Notes: generated from the letters alone by a model not told the origin. A stretch of 64,000 bases of DNA from Rhizophagus clarus (GCA_015698045.1 BLAL01000276.1:1-64000), one strand, 5' to 3'. Counted from the stretch's first letter, positions 37,321 to 49,513 are shown. Numbers and translations are program-made.

Positions 37321-37337
37321 GAAAAAATTTCCTGATG

Positions 37338-37707
37338 ATAAAGATACATTACATAAATTAGGAGAATGTTATGAATTAGGAAAAGGAGTTAATTTTAATG
37401 AAAGGAGGGCATTTGAATTTTATAAAAAATCAGCTGATAAAGGATTTATAAATGCACAATATAAACTTGGATATATTTATAATTATGGGACTGAAATTGA
37501 AGTTAATGAAGAAAAAGCATTTTATCATTATAAAATAGCTGCAAAAGGAGGAAATGTTAATGCTCAATCAAGCCTCACATCTTTCTACGAACGAGTAAAG
37601 GAACTGGAATTAGTGTGAAAGATGCTATTTATTTGTATGATAAAGCTATGGAAAATGGATGCCAAGAAGCTGAAAAAAGCTTAAATTCGTTATCAAATAT
37701 TCTGTGA
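37338..37707 (+). pseudogene. Kinase-Sel1 pseudogene, 3' remainder
   Basis: Sel1 coding resumes exactly at the right end of the inserted element: DDKDTLHKLGECYELGKGV, then FNERRAFEFYKKSADKGF, NAQYKLGYIYNYG and KAFYHYKIAAKGGNVNAQ. A frame change occurs near 37600, after which KDAIYLYDKAMENGCQEAEK leads to TGA at 37705-37707. Compared with the last repeats of the 962-aa protein (AEDDNKYALYKLGECYELGK), it is the direct continuation of the piece ending at 24353, with at most one residue lost or gained at the junction. Confidence 0.85.
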
Positions 37708-39804
37708 ACTTGTAAATAGCTAAATACCTACATTAGTGAATAAATTAACCAGATAGAAATTTACTTATTATGAATATATATCACTCTCCTTATATTTGCT
37801 TGCAAAATTGTGCTTGTTGTAACAAAGAACTTCAACATATAATAGTACCAACTGTTTAATATAGTTTTCCATTTTTGGAGCATTTTAATAAATAATATTA
37901 AACTTTTTTATGATACAGCTAGATAACATAATATATATTATCCCTTAGACTGTTTTGCAGGCAAATTTGCCTGCAATTTTATTTTTTAATTAAAGATATT
38001 TTTAAGTTTTTTAGATATTTATTAAATAAAATAATATTTTTGTAATAAATTCTATGATATTTTTAAGTTCAATTTGTTTAATAATTTTTAAAAGTAAATA
38101 ATTTACAAATTATTACAAATAGGGCTAAATTCTTTAAAATTAAGATAACTTTTTATCTATTGGTCCTAGAAATGTAAAACTACCACCATTTGATGCGTCT
38201 TGATGAGAAAAATCTAATAAATAAATTCCAGTTTTCTATAATCATTAGGTGATAAGATATCTTTCAATATCTAAAAATCTATAATCATATCCGTGGATTT
38301 ACAGAATTGACCTTGAATTGTTTTATCCTCCTTTATTTTTTATATAAAAAATTTTTAAAAATCATTATGAAAATGATCAGTAAACAATATATTATCCCAT
38401 GCAAAGTAAATTAATTTAATAAACGTACGTGAAATTTCAAAAAAAATCATGTATGTTGATATCTTATTATTTAAGCCAAGCGAATTTATATTCTAATAAA
38501 AGCAAAATTTGAGTAACATCTAATCACAGAATTTTTCATGAAAATGGTTTTAATATTAGTTAAATTATTTATTTTTGCAATAAATTATTTATTCTTTAAA
38601 AAAAAAATATTTTTCTTATTTAAATCAGAAGAAAATTCACCAAAGTAACAATTAAGTAGCAGTGATTCTAATAGTATTAAAAAGAATTTTTTTTATTAAT
38701 AAGAAATAAAGGTCATATAAAGCCTCTCCACTCTTTCAGATATTTGAACAATAAAATTTATTTAACTTTAAAAATAACAAAAAAAAACCTTTATTATTGC
38801 TTAAAGCAGTCTTAAAATCCTTTAAAATATGATATAAAAAATAAACAAATAAATCATATCAAGTTTAGTCCATAGTCCTAAACCTTTACAATTTCTTATT
38901 ATTTTTTTGCATAATAGTGAGCATTAGAAAGTAAAAAAAATAATTATTTGTTATGTCTAATATGCAAACAACATGAAATTTTTGGTTGTACCATAAACCC
39001 ATTATTAACCTTAAAAACCCATTGTTGTCTTTCACGTTATTTATGTATTTATGGGACGTATTTTATTATTTCAAAAGCAAAAAATTGTTTTTTTATCAGC
39101 CAGTACAAGATGATCATGTAATACAATTCGAATTAGGGTTGCGAAACAGAAGTCACATTTTTTTCATCTTTTTTGTTAAATTCTATAAATTCTTAATTTA
39201 GGCTGATTCCACAAGTCCACGCATATGAGTAATATAATCCTTTATTTACCAAATTCTCAGATACAATTTTGCTACCATTAGATGCGTCTCAATAAGAGGA
39301 ATCTAACAAACTAAATTTCATCTTTTTATGATCATAGGATGTTAAGATATCTTAAAAATTCTAAAATTTTTAAAATTAATTTTAACCCTTACAGTTAAGG
39401 GATAGTTATTCTCTGACAGTTGAATGCTGAAACTTGAAACAAATAAAATATTAATAAAGTCATACAGTAAATAAACCTGTTAAACGTTTACAACGCTAAG
39501 AAGTTAAAAAGTATCATCACTAAAAACAATAGAGGAAAAAATAGAATTAAATTTTGTAAGAAGTTTATTTCAAAGAATAGCCACTGGTGACCATCACTTA
39601 CCAAAAAGTTCTAAGAAAATAAAGAAATCTCCGTCGCAAAAACCCTTCCAAAAAAAAGGAAGAAAAAAAAAAGTTAATGTTATTCCTTCAAAATGATTTT
39701 TTAAAAAACACTTTTCTTTTTTTAGGATTTAAGAAGGTTGTAAATTACAGCATTTACTATTTAGGGTGACCCTCTGATGCTGGAATCATCAGTTTGCCAC
39801 AGTC
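37708..39804. other. Non-coding AT-rich stretch
   Basis: No supported gene. Two partly similar segments (near 38160-38290 and 39260-39370, sharing TTTGATGCGTCT / ATTAGATGCGTCT, then AATCTAA and ATGATAAGATATCTT-like sequence) suggest an old duplicated repeat. A 71-codon frame at 38986-39201 has no recognisable features. Confidence 0.45.
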
Positions 39805-39807
39805 AAG

Positions 39808-41162
39808 CCCTATAAAAAATAAATGTCCGAAAATGTCATAAAAATGTTCAGAAAATGTCCAGAATAAATCTGGTATAACCGGAAAATGTCATTAAAAATG
39901 TCCAGAAAATGTCCAGAATAAATCTGGTATATCCGGAAAATGTCCACTTTTTTGGTATACATCTGATACACTTCTGATACTTAAAATTTTGACATGTCCT
40001 AACTTTGTCCATAATTCATCCAGTATTTGTTCGGTATAAAATTTTGGACAAATTTTGGACAGTCAAACCTGGACAAATTCTGGACATAGTAAAAAAACCA
40101 GATAGACAAATTCCGGACATGAAAAAGTTCAGGACAAATTCTGGATACTATTTCCCAAAAAGGATAAATTAATTTTGTAAAAAAATGCAGAAAGCACAAA
40201 ACTGACATTTAAAACCTTTTCTGTCGTACTAATTAAAATTGCAGAGCAGCCCTATAAAAAATATGTGTCCGGATAATGTCCAGAAAATGTCCAGAAAAAT
40301 TGTCTAAATAATTGTCCGGAAATTCTGGACACTGTGTGTCCGGAAACTGTTCCGAAAACACTGCATTTCCGGGATATTAGGAATTTGTCCTGAAATTGTC
40401 CAGAAATGTATTTTTGTAAAATTTTGCCACAAAAGATGATCAATGGATAGATGATCATCATTATTCCTTAACCCAGAATTTTTATATCATAGATATATAG
40501 TATTTTTGCCTGCTCTGCAATTTTAATTAGTATGACAGAAAAGATTTTGAATGTCAGTTTTGTGCTTTTTGCATTTTTTTACAAAATTAATTTATCCTTT
40601 TTTGGAAATAGTATCCAGAATTTGTCCTGAACTTTTTCATGTCCGGAATTTGTCTATCTGGTTTTTTTGCTATGTCCAGAATTTGTCCAGGTTTAACTGT
40701 CTGGAATTTGTCCAAAATTTTATACCGAACAAATACTGGATGAATTCTGGACAAAGTTAGGACATGTCAAAATTTTAAGTATCAGAAGTGTGTCAGACAT
40801 GTACCAAAAAAGTGGACATTTTCCGGACACATCAGATTTATTCTGGAGATTTTCTGGACATTTTTGATAACATTTTCCGGACATTTATTTTTTATAGGGC
40901 AGGCAAAAATACTATATATCTATGATATAAAAATTTTAGGTTAAGGAATAATGATAATCATCTATCCATTGATCATCTTTTGTGGCAAATTTTACGAAAA
41001 TACATTTCTGAACAATTTCTGGACAATTTCCTAATATCCCGAAAATGAGGTATTTTCGGAACAGTTTCCGGACACACAGTGTCCAGAATTTTCTGAACAA
41101 TATTTTAGATAATTTTTCTGGACATTTTCCAGACATTGTCCGGACACTTATTTTTTATAGGG
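39808..41162. mobile_element. Short CCCTATAAAAAAT-ended element (outer copy), interrupted
   Basis: The left end is CCCTATAAAAAATAAATG (39808). The right end in reverse is CCCTATAAAAAATAAGTG (41162). AAG flanks both sides (39805-39807 and 41163-41165), a 3-bp target duplication. The element body is 39808-40249 plus 40903-41162, about 702 bp, interrupted by a second copy of the same element. It is filled with TGTCC(G/A)GAA(A/T) motifs in both orientations and encodes nothing recognisable. It is a MITE-like non-autonomous DNA element. Confidence 0.8.
40250..40899. mobile_element. Second copy of the same element, inverted, nested inside
   Basis: The ends are CCCTATAAAAAATATGTG (40250) and, in reverse, CCCTATAAAAAATAAATG (40899), flanked by CAG on both sides (40247-40249 and 40900-40902). 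Read in reverse it follows the outer copy in order: its right part matches 39808-40249 and its left part matches 40903-41162. The 69-codon open frames at 39999-40208 (minus) and 40551-40760 (plus) are the same repeat read twice, not genes. Length is 650 bp. Confidence 0.85.
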
Positions 41163-41165
41163 AAG

Positions 41166-43240
41166 TCACCTACACATGAAATAATATGCTCAGTTATATG
41201 GTCAGATATAACTTCTCACTAATTATAACTATATCAAATATATCTTACTATAAATCTAATTTCATCTTCCATAGTTTCATGTCAAACTATGTCATGCAAC
41301 CATCCTATAACTAACTAAATTCTAGCATTACAACAGCACATGCCGTAAATATTATATGAAATTTACGAAAAAGATATAGAGAATAGGGTGACGAAAATGA
41401 AAAACCTTTGAAGATGGGTGAAAAAAGCGCAGCAAGAAGTCGTCACACAATTCATAAATAAAGAAGAAGGAAAATTTCATACAAAAATAAGGATGAATCA
41501 TAAGGGTAAAATGACAAAATAAAACGAACAAAGAAAACGTGCAAAAAGTTAATAGAACAATTAAACGAAATTCAGGAAAAAGGTACAAAAAGAAAAATAA
41601 AGAATCGGCTAGATATGATTGTAACAAACCTAAACAAGTTAGGTATTATTAGTAGAATAAGAATTAGAAGGCTCTATAAATAACAAACAGTTAGAGCAGA
41701 AATACACTTAAATAAAGACAAAGAACGAAAATTTAATGATGAACATTTCAAACTGAAGCACATAGGATGATGTAAGGGAAACGCCATAAACATACAATTA
41801 ATCAGAAAAGTCAATGATGTTTCAGGTCAGTTAGAAGACAAGCAATGAACGTAACAAAGAAGAAAATTTGAGAATATCTAGCTAATATTATTTAGTTATC
41901 CCACCAATGGCTGATCTGATTTTCAAGTAAATAGTAAGTATAATCTTAACCTTGAAATACCCCGCCTTTTATTTTTTTGATATTTATTCAAATTTACTTT
42001 ACAGTTGAGGAGAAAAGTTAGACGGAGGTCAACAATCAGATAATAATCAAGAGGAGTTAAAAAAAATATTTTAATTAACAACTTCAAACAATAAATATCA
42101 CAAATACAGGAGTTACTTTATAAAGAGAATAGAGGAAAAAGTCCATTGGAGAATAACAGGCAAAAACTAATAATGACGGTTACGAAACTAAAATACTTCA
42201 TTTTTTTTTGTTAAATTTTGTAATTCCTTAATTTTTAAATTCTAGCATATAAATTATAATGTTCAAAATTTCTCATATATGCAGTAGTGTTTATAAAGTA
42301 TTATTAGTCCGTTCGTACTGAATTTATAACCCTGTGTATAATATTCACTTGATATTAATATGGTGGACTCGAATATTTGTCAACTTTTACATTATAGTCT
42401 CCTGCTATATTTCACCAGTGTTTCCTTATTAAAATACTTCACAACACGCACATGTTTCGTAAATGTAAAGAAAATAAAATGATTATACAGTATCATTAGG
42501 AAACAGGAACTATTAGAGGCCGGAACGAATAAATCGTTTAGGAGATGAATGGCAACATGATAAACATCAAACTCTTCGATGTGCTTGAATTATCAGTTCG
42601 TTAAATTAAATTCATTAAAGATGTTAGTTGTCTTCAATAATCTAGCGGATTTGTTGGGAAAGTTGACATCTAATTGATTTCTTTTTGTTGTTTACGCGGG
42701 CGGGGGACTAACTTTTTTTTTTAGACGAATTTAATTTTTTGGGGTTTGTTTGTTTCACCTTCTGATACAACGGTATATTTAGTTTCCTGGAACTACGTAT
42801 AGTAGGATCTTTTAGATTAGTGTCAAGTTAATTAGGTATAGTGGGGATTAAATTAGGAGAGAATCAAAAGCGGTAAGTCATTCCGACCTTTAGATAGTTT
42901 AGATGTTATAATTAATTTAGTTTTAGATGGGTAACACTCCATAGAAGTGACTTTTATGTATAAATGTAATTATTTTACGTTTATGTTGGGTTATCGGTCC
43001 TTTTTACGTGACTTGAAGACCTGGAGTTCAATAAAAAGGGAATTTTTTTTTTTTAAAAAAAAAAAACCTCATAAATAACTGATACCATGTTGCGCAAAAC
43101 CCGATGTGTGGCGCATTTAACTTAAAAAAATTCATTAACCATAAGTAGTTTAAACCGCATGAGATTTACATGCACTATAACGTCATGAAATATTATATAT
43201 ATATATATATCCAGTAGTACAGTATAATGGTCTACATATA
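41166..43240. other. Non-coding stretch before a kinase-Sel1 gene
   Basis: I see no gene. Base composition is slightly less AT-rich near 42680-43000 (GGGCGGGGGAC at about 42699). A purine-rich, weakly open stretch at 41350-41640 has no recognisable product. A (TA)n run at 43193-43210 lies upstream of the kinase start. Confidence 0.45.
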
Positions 43241-43268
43241 ACAAACTCCGTTAAATAAATTATCAAGT

Positions 43269-45625
43269 ATGTCAAAAGAAATGGAAGAAATAGACTCCAA
43301 AGATTGGTTAGAAACATCAATAAACAATGGATACGTTAATTATTACAATTATTCAGATTTTAAAAATTTAAAAGAGTTAGGAAATGGCTCATATGCAAGA
43401 GTCTCTCGTGCTAAATGGAAAAATATCGATTGTTTTTTCGCTTTAAAAACTTTCAACGATAAAATATCGCTTAAAGAAGTTGTTAATGAGATAGATAATT
43501 TGTGATAGCGTAATATTAAAATTATTAATTATAAATATATTGTAAATTCTTTTACAGATAATATTACAAAAAGATTTGATTTTTCATGAAAACATTTTAC
43601 GATTTTATGGGATTACAAAGATAGAAACTGGTAAATAATAGCATATTAATGGCAAGTTATATTTTTTTAAATAAAGTGTTGGTTTAAATATTTAACTTTT
43701 TATGTGTTGAATCAGAAAAAAACCATTCATTAGTTTTGGAATACGCTGACAGCGGTACACTAAATAATTATTTATGCGGATATTTTAATGAACTCGATTG
43801 GAATGAAAAATTCAAATTATCATTTCAACTGGCAAGTGCAGTGACATATTTGCATGAACGTGATATTATTCATCGTGACTTGGTAATAGTATAATTTTTA
43901 ATTGTATTTATTTATACATTTTTTATAAAAAATGCGCTAGATAACTTTTTTTTGCGTGACTATAGCATGCAGATAATGTACTTATACATCGGAAAAAGAT
44001 AAAGCTGGCAGACTTTGGATTGTCAAGAAAGATTTCAAAAACGTCAAGCAATAATATATCAAAAGCATTTGGTATAATACCTTTTGTTGACCCAAAAAAG
44101 TTAAACTGTCAAGGCTACAAATTAAACAAAAAATCTGATGTATATAGTATTGGAGTTTTAATGTGGCTTATCTCAAGTGGGCATAAACCATTTTCTAACA
44201 ACAATTATGATGTAAGTTTATCCTTATCCATAGTAAATGGTAAAAGAGAAGAAATTATTAATGGTACTCCCACTAATTATAGTAATTTATATGCAGGTAA
44301 TGAATCTTACTTTTAGAAAAGAAAGTTTTCTTAGTGATATTATTAATTTTACTAATTTAATACTAATTATAGAATGCTGGGAATATAATCCAGATAAACG
44401 TCCGAATATGCAGCGAGTTATCTCAGTTCTTGAATCGTTAGTTAAGAAAGATAGTTCAAATATAAATAATAGTTCAAATATAAGTGATAGTTCAAATATA
44501 AATGATAGTTCAAATATAAGTGATAGTTCAAATATAAGTGATAGTTCAAATATAAATGATAGTTTAAGCATAAATGATAGTTCAAATACAAATAATAACA
44601 TAAACGTAAATAATGATTTAGATATTAACAATCATTTATCAAATATTATTAGTAACTCACAAATTCAAACACCTAGTCAATCAGTAAAGGCAGCTGAATT
44701 ATGTAGCATAGCAAATGAAAATGAAGCTGACATTATTGTACAGAATAACTTTGGAAATTTATATCAAAATAATAAAGCAACAGAAAATGAAAACGAAACA
44801 ATTCAGTTTTTATTTCAAAATAGTGGAGATATTGAATTAGATGAAATTAGTCTTTTTAATAATTATAAAAAATTATCTGATCAAGGAGATTTGAATGCTC
44901 AATGTCATCTTGGATATTTATATTGGAAAGGAATTGGAACTGAAGCCAGTAAAGCAAAAGCAATTGAATCATATAAAATGGCAGCTGAAAGAGAGCATAT
45001 TATAGCACAAAATAATCTTGGAATTTTATATCAAGATGATGGAGGTACAGAAAAGGATTTAAATAAAGCTTTTTACTGGGTTAAAAAAGCAGCAGAGAAT
45101 GGATGTAAGGCTGCACAACTTAACCTTGGTTATTTTTTTGTTGAAGGAATTGGAACTGAAGTTAATAAGACAGAAGCATATAAGTTATATAAAAAAGCAG
45201 CAGAAAAAGGAGATAGCATTGCAAAAAATAACCTTGGATTTTTATATTTAAAAGGTGATGGCACAGAAAAAGATTTAGACAAAGCTATTTATTGGTTTTA
45301 TGAAGCAGCAAAGAATGGTGAAGAAATTGCACTATGTAATTTGGGTTATATTTATCAAAATGAAGAAGCTAAAAAAGATGAAACCAAATCTTTTGAATAT
45401 TACAAAAAGTCAGCCGAAAAAGGACATTTAACGGCTCAATTCGAACTTGGAAATTGTTATCATAAAGGGATAGGAATTGAGGTTAATAAAACGAAAGCAT
45501 TTGAATTGTATAAAGCAGCAGCCGAAAAAGGGCATAATTTAGCTCAAAATAATCTTAAATTTTTATTTGAAAATGATGATGAAGGTACTGAAAATGATTT
45601 AGACAAAGCTATTAATAATTGTTAA
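43269..45625 (+). CDS. Protein kinase with C-terminal Sel1 repeats (681 aa)
   Basis: Exons by homology: 43269-43490, 43558-43630, 43716-43882, 43966-44296 and 44373-45625; all phases agree. The kinase has the loop GNGSYA (38-43, third Gly replaced by Ala), Lys60, HRDL 151-154 followed by HADN, and DFG 170-172. FVDPKKL stands in place of APE. A Ser/Asn/Asp linker with SSNI(S/N)D hexapeptides leads into about 8 Sel1 repeats, fewer than in its neighbours; it also lacks their GLFYYYGIG lead-in block. The first intron starts with AT (43491) where every paralogue has GT, so splicing may fail. Reading through would end after four more codons (IDNL). It is either a very recent pseudogene or a gene spliced at an unusual site. 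Confidence 0.75.
44452..44600 (+). repeat. 18-bp coding tandem repeat in the kinase-Sel1 linker
   Basis: GATAGTTCAAATATAA(G/A)T is repeated about seven times in frame, encoding [12 protein letters not shown]. The linker between kinase and Sel1 array is made of similar N/D/S-rich repeats in the other family members (51450-51740 and 59450-59860). Confidence 0.85.
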
Positions 45626-46212
45626 CAAATATTTATTATTTATGCAATTTATGACAATAAATGTAAGTTAAAAAGCAAAAAAAAATGTTTTGCGAGTGCA
45701 ACTCAAAAGAATAAATTTTAACAGTTGCTTTTATTAATTTTAATAAACAAATTTAAATAAATAATGACAAGACAAATTATTGACATAATTGGTTCAGCTT
45801 TTTTTTTAATAAATAATACAAATCTTCATTGCGTTTTTTTAGAATGTGCACGTACGCACTTATGCAAAAAAAAAAAAAAAATTTTTTTTTTTGTCCGTAA
45901 ATTAGTAAATAAAGAAGTGGAATTTGTTAAAGTATAATTAGATTTTATTAGAAAAAAATTCTTTTGCAATCATCACATTATTTTAGACAAGAATCCGCCA
46001 CGCGGATCATTACCCGATACAGAATACGACAAGCTAACCGTATTTGTAAATTTTAAATTGACTAACCGATTTGCGGATATCCCGAAAATGTGATTAACCG
46101 TTGCGTCCCAAACAACACTGTTTTTTTCCACAAAAATCATTTTTTTTTTTGTAAATTTTTTTTTATAAAAAAATATTCGGAGACTTATATAATTTTTATA
46201 TATTCAAATAAT
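45626..46212. other. Spacer, no gene seen
   Basis: AT-rich, with long A and T runs near 45870-45890. An ACGTGC/GCACGT-type palindrome (GTGCACGTACGCAC, 45846-45859) stands out but is unassigned. Confidence 0.45.
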
Positions 46213-46950
46213 ATGATAGACGAACAAGATCATAAAAAGAAAAAAAATAATGATAAATTTCATCAGTTTAAGTCGGAAGTATTTAAACGCAATGTATGGG
46301 CCAGCATAATTTATTTTATATGTTGGTATCCACCATGGACTATACTTTGTCTTATATGGGTGTTATGTACCGGTCTAGTAAGCGTTATTTTGTTGTTTAT
46401 ATTTTTACCTTTGGGATATTTTGTTTGCATAGGGACTGTAATGTCATGGAGGTATAAACTAATATTAAAGTATTATTACATATTTATATTTTTAAGAAAA
46501 ATATTTTAACCGAATAATTTCTGGTTTTTTTTAATCGACAAAAGGTCATTAGCAAGAGTTGAATTAGTTACTTTATCTTTTTGCGTAAATCCAGCCTACT
46601 TTCTAATTGACACTATTCCAGAAATAACACGTAAAGCGTCACTTTATCCAATTACAAAAATCTCACCTACAAAAACAGAAACAAAATTTCCATTATTCGG
46701 AACAGAATTTTTTTATAATAAATATACAGGATATTGTTTTTATTATTTCGTATTATATAAATTATTTACTTTAATTGTATTCATCAAATTATTACCAATA
46801 TTTTTAATAATATCTTTACCACCTTTCACATTATTTGGTTTACCTATAACTTGTAAGTGGTGTATGAAATTTGGCGAAAGATCGGTTAATTATTCTAGAT
46901 ATATTTTGGTACCTGGATGGAAACCTGATATAAGAGATGAAGATCAATGA
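46213..46950 (+). CDS. Membrane protein, two exons, paralogue 1
   Basis: Exons are 46213-46451 and 46545-46950 (GT-AG, intron after AG of an AGG codon), giving 214 aa. A charged N-terminus (DEQDHKKKKNNDK) is followed by two adjacent hydrophobic segments (IIYFICWYPPWTILCLIWVL, then VSVILLFIFLPLGYFVCIG). A soluble stretch has TIPEITRKA. Two more hydrophobic segments follow (YYFVLYKLFTLIVF, LPIFLIISLPPFTLFGL), and a short tail carries C-x2-C (CKWC). Two helix pairs around a middle domain, with a LAR(V/I)E motif after the first pair, resemble the 'putative sensor' membrane domain (Pfam PF13796) in layout; that is a tentative match. The start at 46213 is chosen by alignment with the neighbour at 48768. 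Confidence 0.75.
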
Positions 46951-48767
46951 AACGACTAACGAGTGAACTTTTTTAAAGATAAATTTCATAAGGTAAATTA
47001 AAAAATCAATCTTTTTTTATCACATAGTAACGTTATTTGTAACTTTAAATATATTTTTAATTTTCCTAATTGAATAAAATTATGTTTAATTTACTAAGTC
47101 GGATTTATATAATTTCAAACTTTTAAAGACGAGAATATGTTGTGTTAAATGATGTTGGCATGGTATGAATATTATCTATTTTTAAAGAAGGTTTACTTAA
47201 TCAATATTTCTGCTTTTTAAGCTTTTCTCTTACGTCGCTAGATGAATGAATTAATTTCCGTATAAGTTGACAGAATGTATTGAGACATAATCAAGACTGT
47301 GGCAGTAAGCGGATGTCAATGAAATCATTTAGGTAAATAAGTAGGAAGTTTTGTCGAACTACATATTTTCTTAAGCGTGATTTTCAGCACTCGTTTAACA
47401 GAAGGTATGCGACTTCAAAATTTGCACTGTACAAACCACCTTATTATTAAAGGATGCGTATGAAAATACTGTATAGTGAAGCAACTGAGGTTAAAGTTTA
47501 AAATAGTTTCTTAGTAATTAATAATCTATAATAGTATATACAAATTTTGCAAGTTAATAATATCTTTTATTAATTACACAACGTATAATATATATTTAGA
47601 AGCTTTAAGCTATAACTGATTTTTATGAGTAAAGATCAGTTCAAACGAATAAACGATCCATGAAAATTCTGATGCCTAAAAGTGTGTAGAGAACAGACAA
47701 TGGATATGGATGAACAAAATATTTTGTAACCTAAGAATCCAATATATATTTAATGTAACTTATGTTTATAATTTTATCATCTCTTTTACAAATAAATTAT
47801 TTTCGTAACCTAAATTACCGGTTTAAAAACAAGAAAAATTTGAAAGTATAAATTTAACCATTTAATGTTATCGTTAATGATAGTGCGTATCAGGAAACGT
47901 TACTACAGGAAACGTTACTATGGATTTGTTCGGTCAAAAATGATTATACCTTTATTCACCTTTCGTAAATTAACATTTCTTGTCAAAAGAAAAGCTATAA
48001 TGATAACCTATGAACTATGCCCATAAAAATTTACGATCGTAAATTTCTCTTTTTCTTTCATATTTTGTGAGAATTATATTTATTCTATTAAATCGATTAA
48101 TTTTATCTCTTATTATCTTATTATTTCAAGCTATTCACACAAAGGTTCATAATAATTCAGTTTCTTATCGGTTGATCGAAGAAAATAATAACTTAAGTCA
48201 GTAGTTAAAAAATTCATTAATTTACAAACATCGGAATATAATGCAACGCAAAATTAAATTTTTATCTGAAGATAAAATTAAACTTATTTATTATAATCAA
48301 AGATAAAATAGTCATACGAATGGAATCATAGAATGATTGAATTAAGCGATTCTAAACTTTATTTAACTTTTTACGCGCTATATTACTTATACTATATTTA
48401 ACTATCAAAAATTAAATTTTTTTAGAGTACAATCTAATGAATCAATTTTTTATCAATTATATTATTTATTTGACTGAAAAAAAAAATAAATATATATGTT
48501 ATACTGTACATAATACATAAAATACAACGAAAATTACTTCTTAGGCTACTTGGAGATCGTCGTCGATCGTGAAACTGCTAAAACTTAAAATAGACCAATG
48601 TGATTAACGTTTACTCTTTTTGGTAAAATAATAATAATAATATGCAGTTTGGTAACACTGATACAAATAGAATTTTCTGTTATATAACATCGTTTTATTT
48701 TTACTGTCAGTATATCTATATCGGATATATTCTCTGTATTTTCGATAACAATATAATACAGTACATT
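46951..48767. other. Spacer between the two membrane-protein genes
   Basis: No exon is seen in 1.8 kb. A small direct repeat GGAAACGTTACTA occurs twice at 47893-47919. The upstream open codons 48642-48767, in frame with the second gene, would add a hydrophobic leader but have no counterpart in the first gene. Confidence 0.45.
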
Positions 48768-49513
48768 ATGACTAACGTTTTAAATGATGTTAATAATGAA
48801 TATATAGAAGAAAAAAATAAAAAAATTTCATGTTTGCCGGATTCATGGCCAGAAGTGTATAATCCTAATGCATGGGCCAGTATATTTTATCTTGTGTTTT
48901 GGTTACCGCCATGGACTTTATTTTGCTTTGTATGGATATTCTGTACCGGTTCAATAAGTGTTGCTTTTTCATTGGCTTTCCCTCCCTTGGGTTATTTCTT
49001 TTTTATAGCGACCGTAGCTTCTTGGAGGTAATGTATTATTTTCCAATAGTTTTTAAGTTCTTTTTTGACATATAAGCATATGAAAAAATTAATTTATATT
49101 ATTTAAACAGATCTTTGGCTAGAATTGAAATAATTACAACCTCATTCTGTACGAATCCAAAAAATTTTATCATTGATACTATCCCAGAAATTACACGTAA
49201 AGCTCCACTTTACCCGATTACTAAAGTTTCATCTACAAATCCTGTTTATCCAAATTCAATTCGACTTGGAATAGGATTTTGTTTAAATAAATACACTTAT
49301 GATTGTTTTTCTTATTTTGCATTATATAAATTATTATTTTTATTAATATTTATTATGATTCTTCCAATATTTATAATTATATCTTTACCACCTTTTACAT
49401 TATATGGTTTACCAATAACTTGTACTTATTGTAGTAAGTTTGGTGAAAAATTATCATTAGACTCTAGAAATATCTTAGTGCCTAGAGCACAGCACATTGT
49501 GGAAACGAGTTAA
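48768..49513 (+). CDS. Membrane protein, two exons, paralogue 2
   Basis: Exons are 48768-49027 and 49111-49513, with the intron at the same codon and phase as in the gene at 46213; 220 aa. Shared blocks include NAWASI-YLVFWLPPWTLFC, the PPLGYFFFIAT segment, RSLARIE, DTIPEITRKAPLYPITK, YKLLFLL, SLPPFTLYGLPITC and C-x2-C (CTYC). It has four hydrophobic segments in two pairs. An in-frame ATG at 48642 would extend the N-terminus by 42 hydrophobic residues; I prefer 48768 because it matches the paralogue. The two genes are a tandem duplication, diverged at the tails. Confidence 0.75.

Larger units (their letters stand above)
24352..37339. mobile_element. Plavaka-like DNA transposon with nested insert (13 kb)
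   Basis: The left end reads ATCATCAGGAAATTTTTT (24352-24369). The right end, read in reverse, is the same 18 bases (37339-37322), and both continue with (T/C)AG(G/A)(G/A)GATATA. Sel1 coding stops at the left end and resumes at the right end. The flanking trinucleotides ATA (left) and AAA (right) may be a decayed 3-bp target duplication; this is not certain. Inside are a minus-strand gene (24821-26633), a second complete element (26852-33241) and a Plavaka-type transposase (34047-36797). Without the inner insert the unit is about 6.6 kb, which suits a two-gene CACTA-related element. Subterminal repeats (24370-24560 and 36880-37310) are rich in TATCGAT and GATAATTATC. Confidence 0.7.

Noticed and set aside
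39999-40760. Two similar 69-codon frames in opposite orientation that look like a conserved small protein
   Set aside because: They are the same segment of a repeated non-coding element read twice. Similarity comes from the inverted nested copy.
43485-43560. AT-AC (U12-type) intron in the 43269 gene
   Set aside because: The donor ATAGAT does not match the ATATCC consensus and the acceptor is CAG, not AC; a G-to-A change of a normal donor is simpler.
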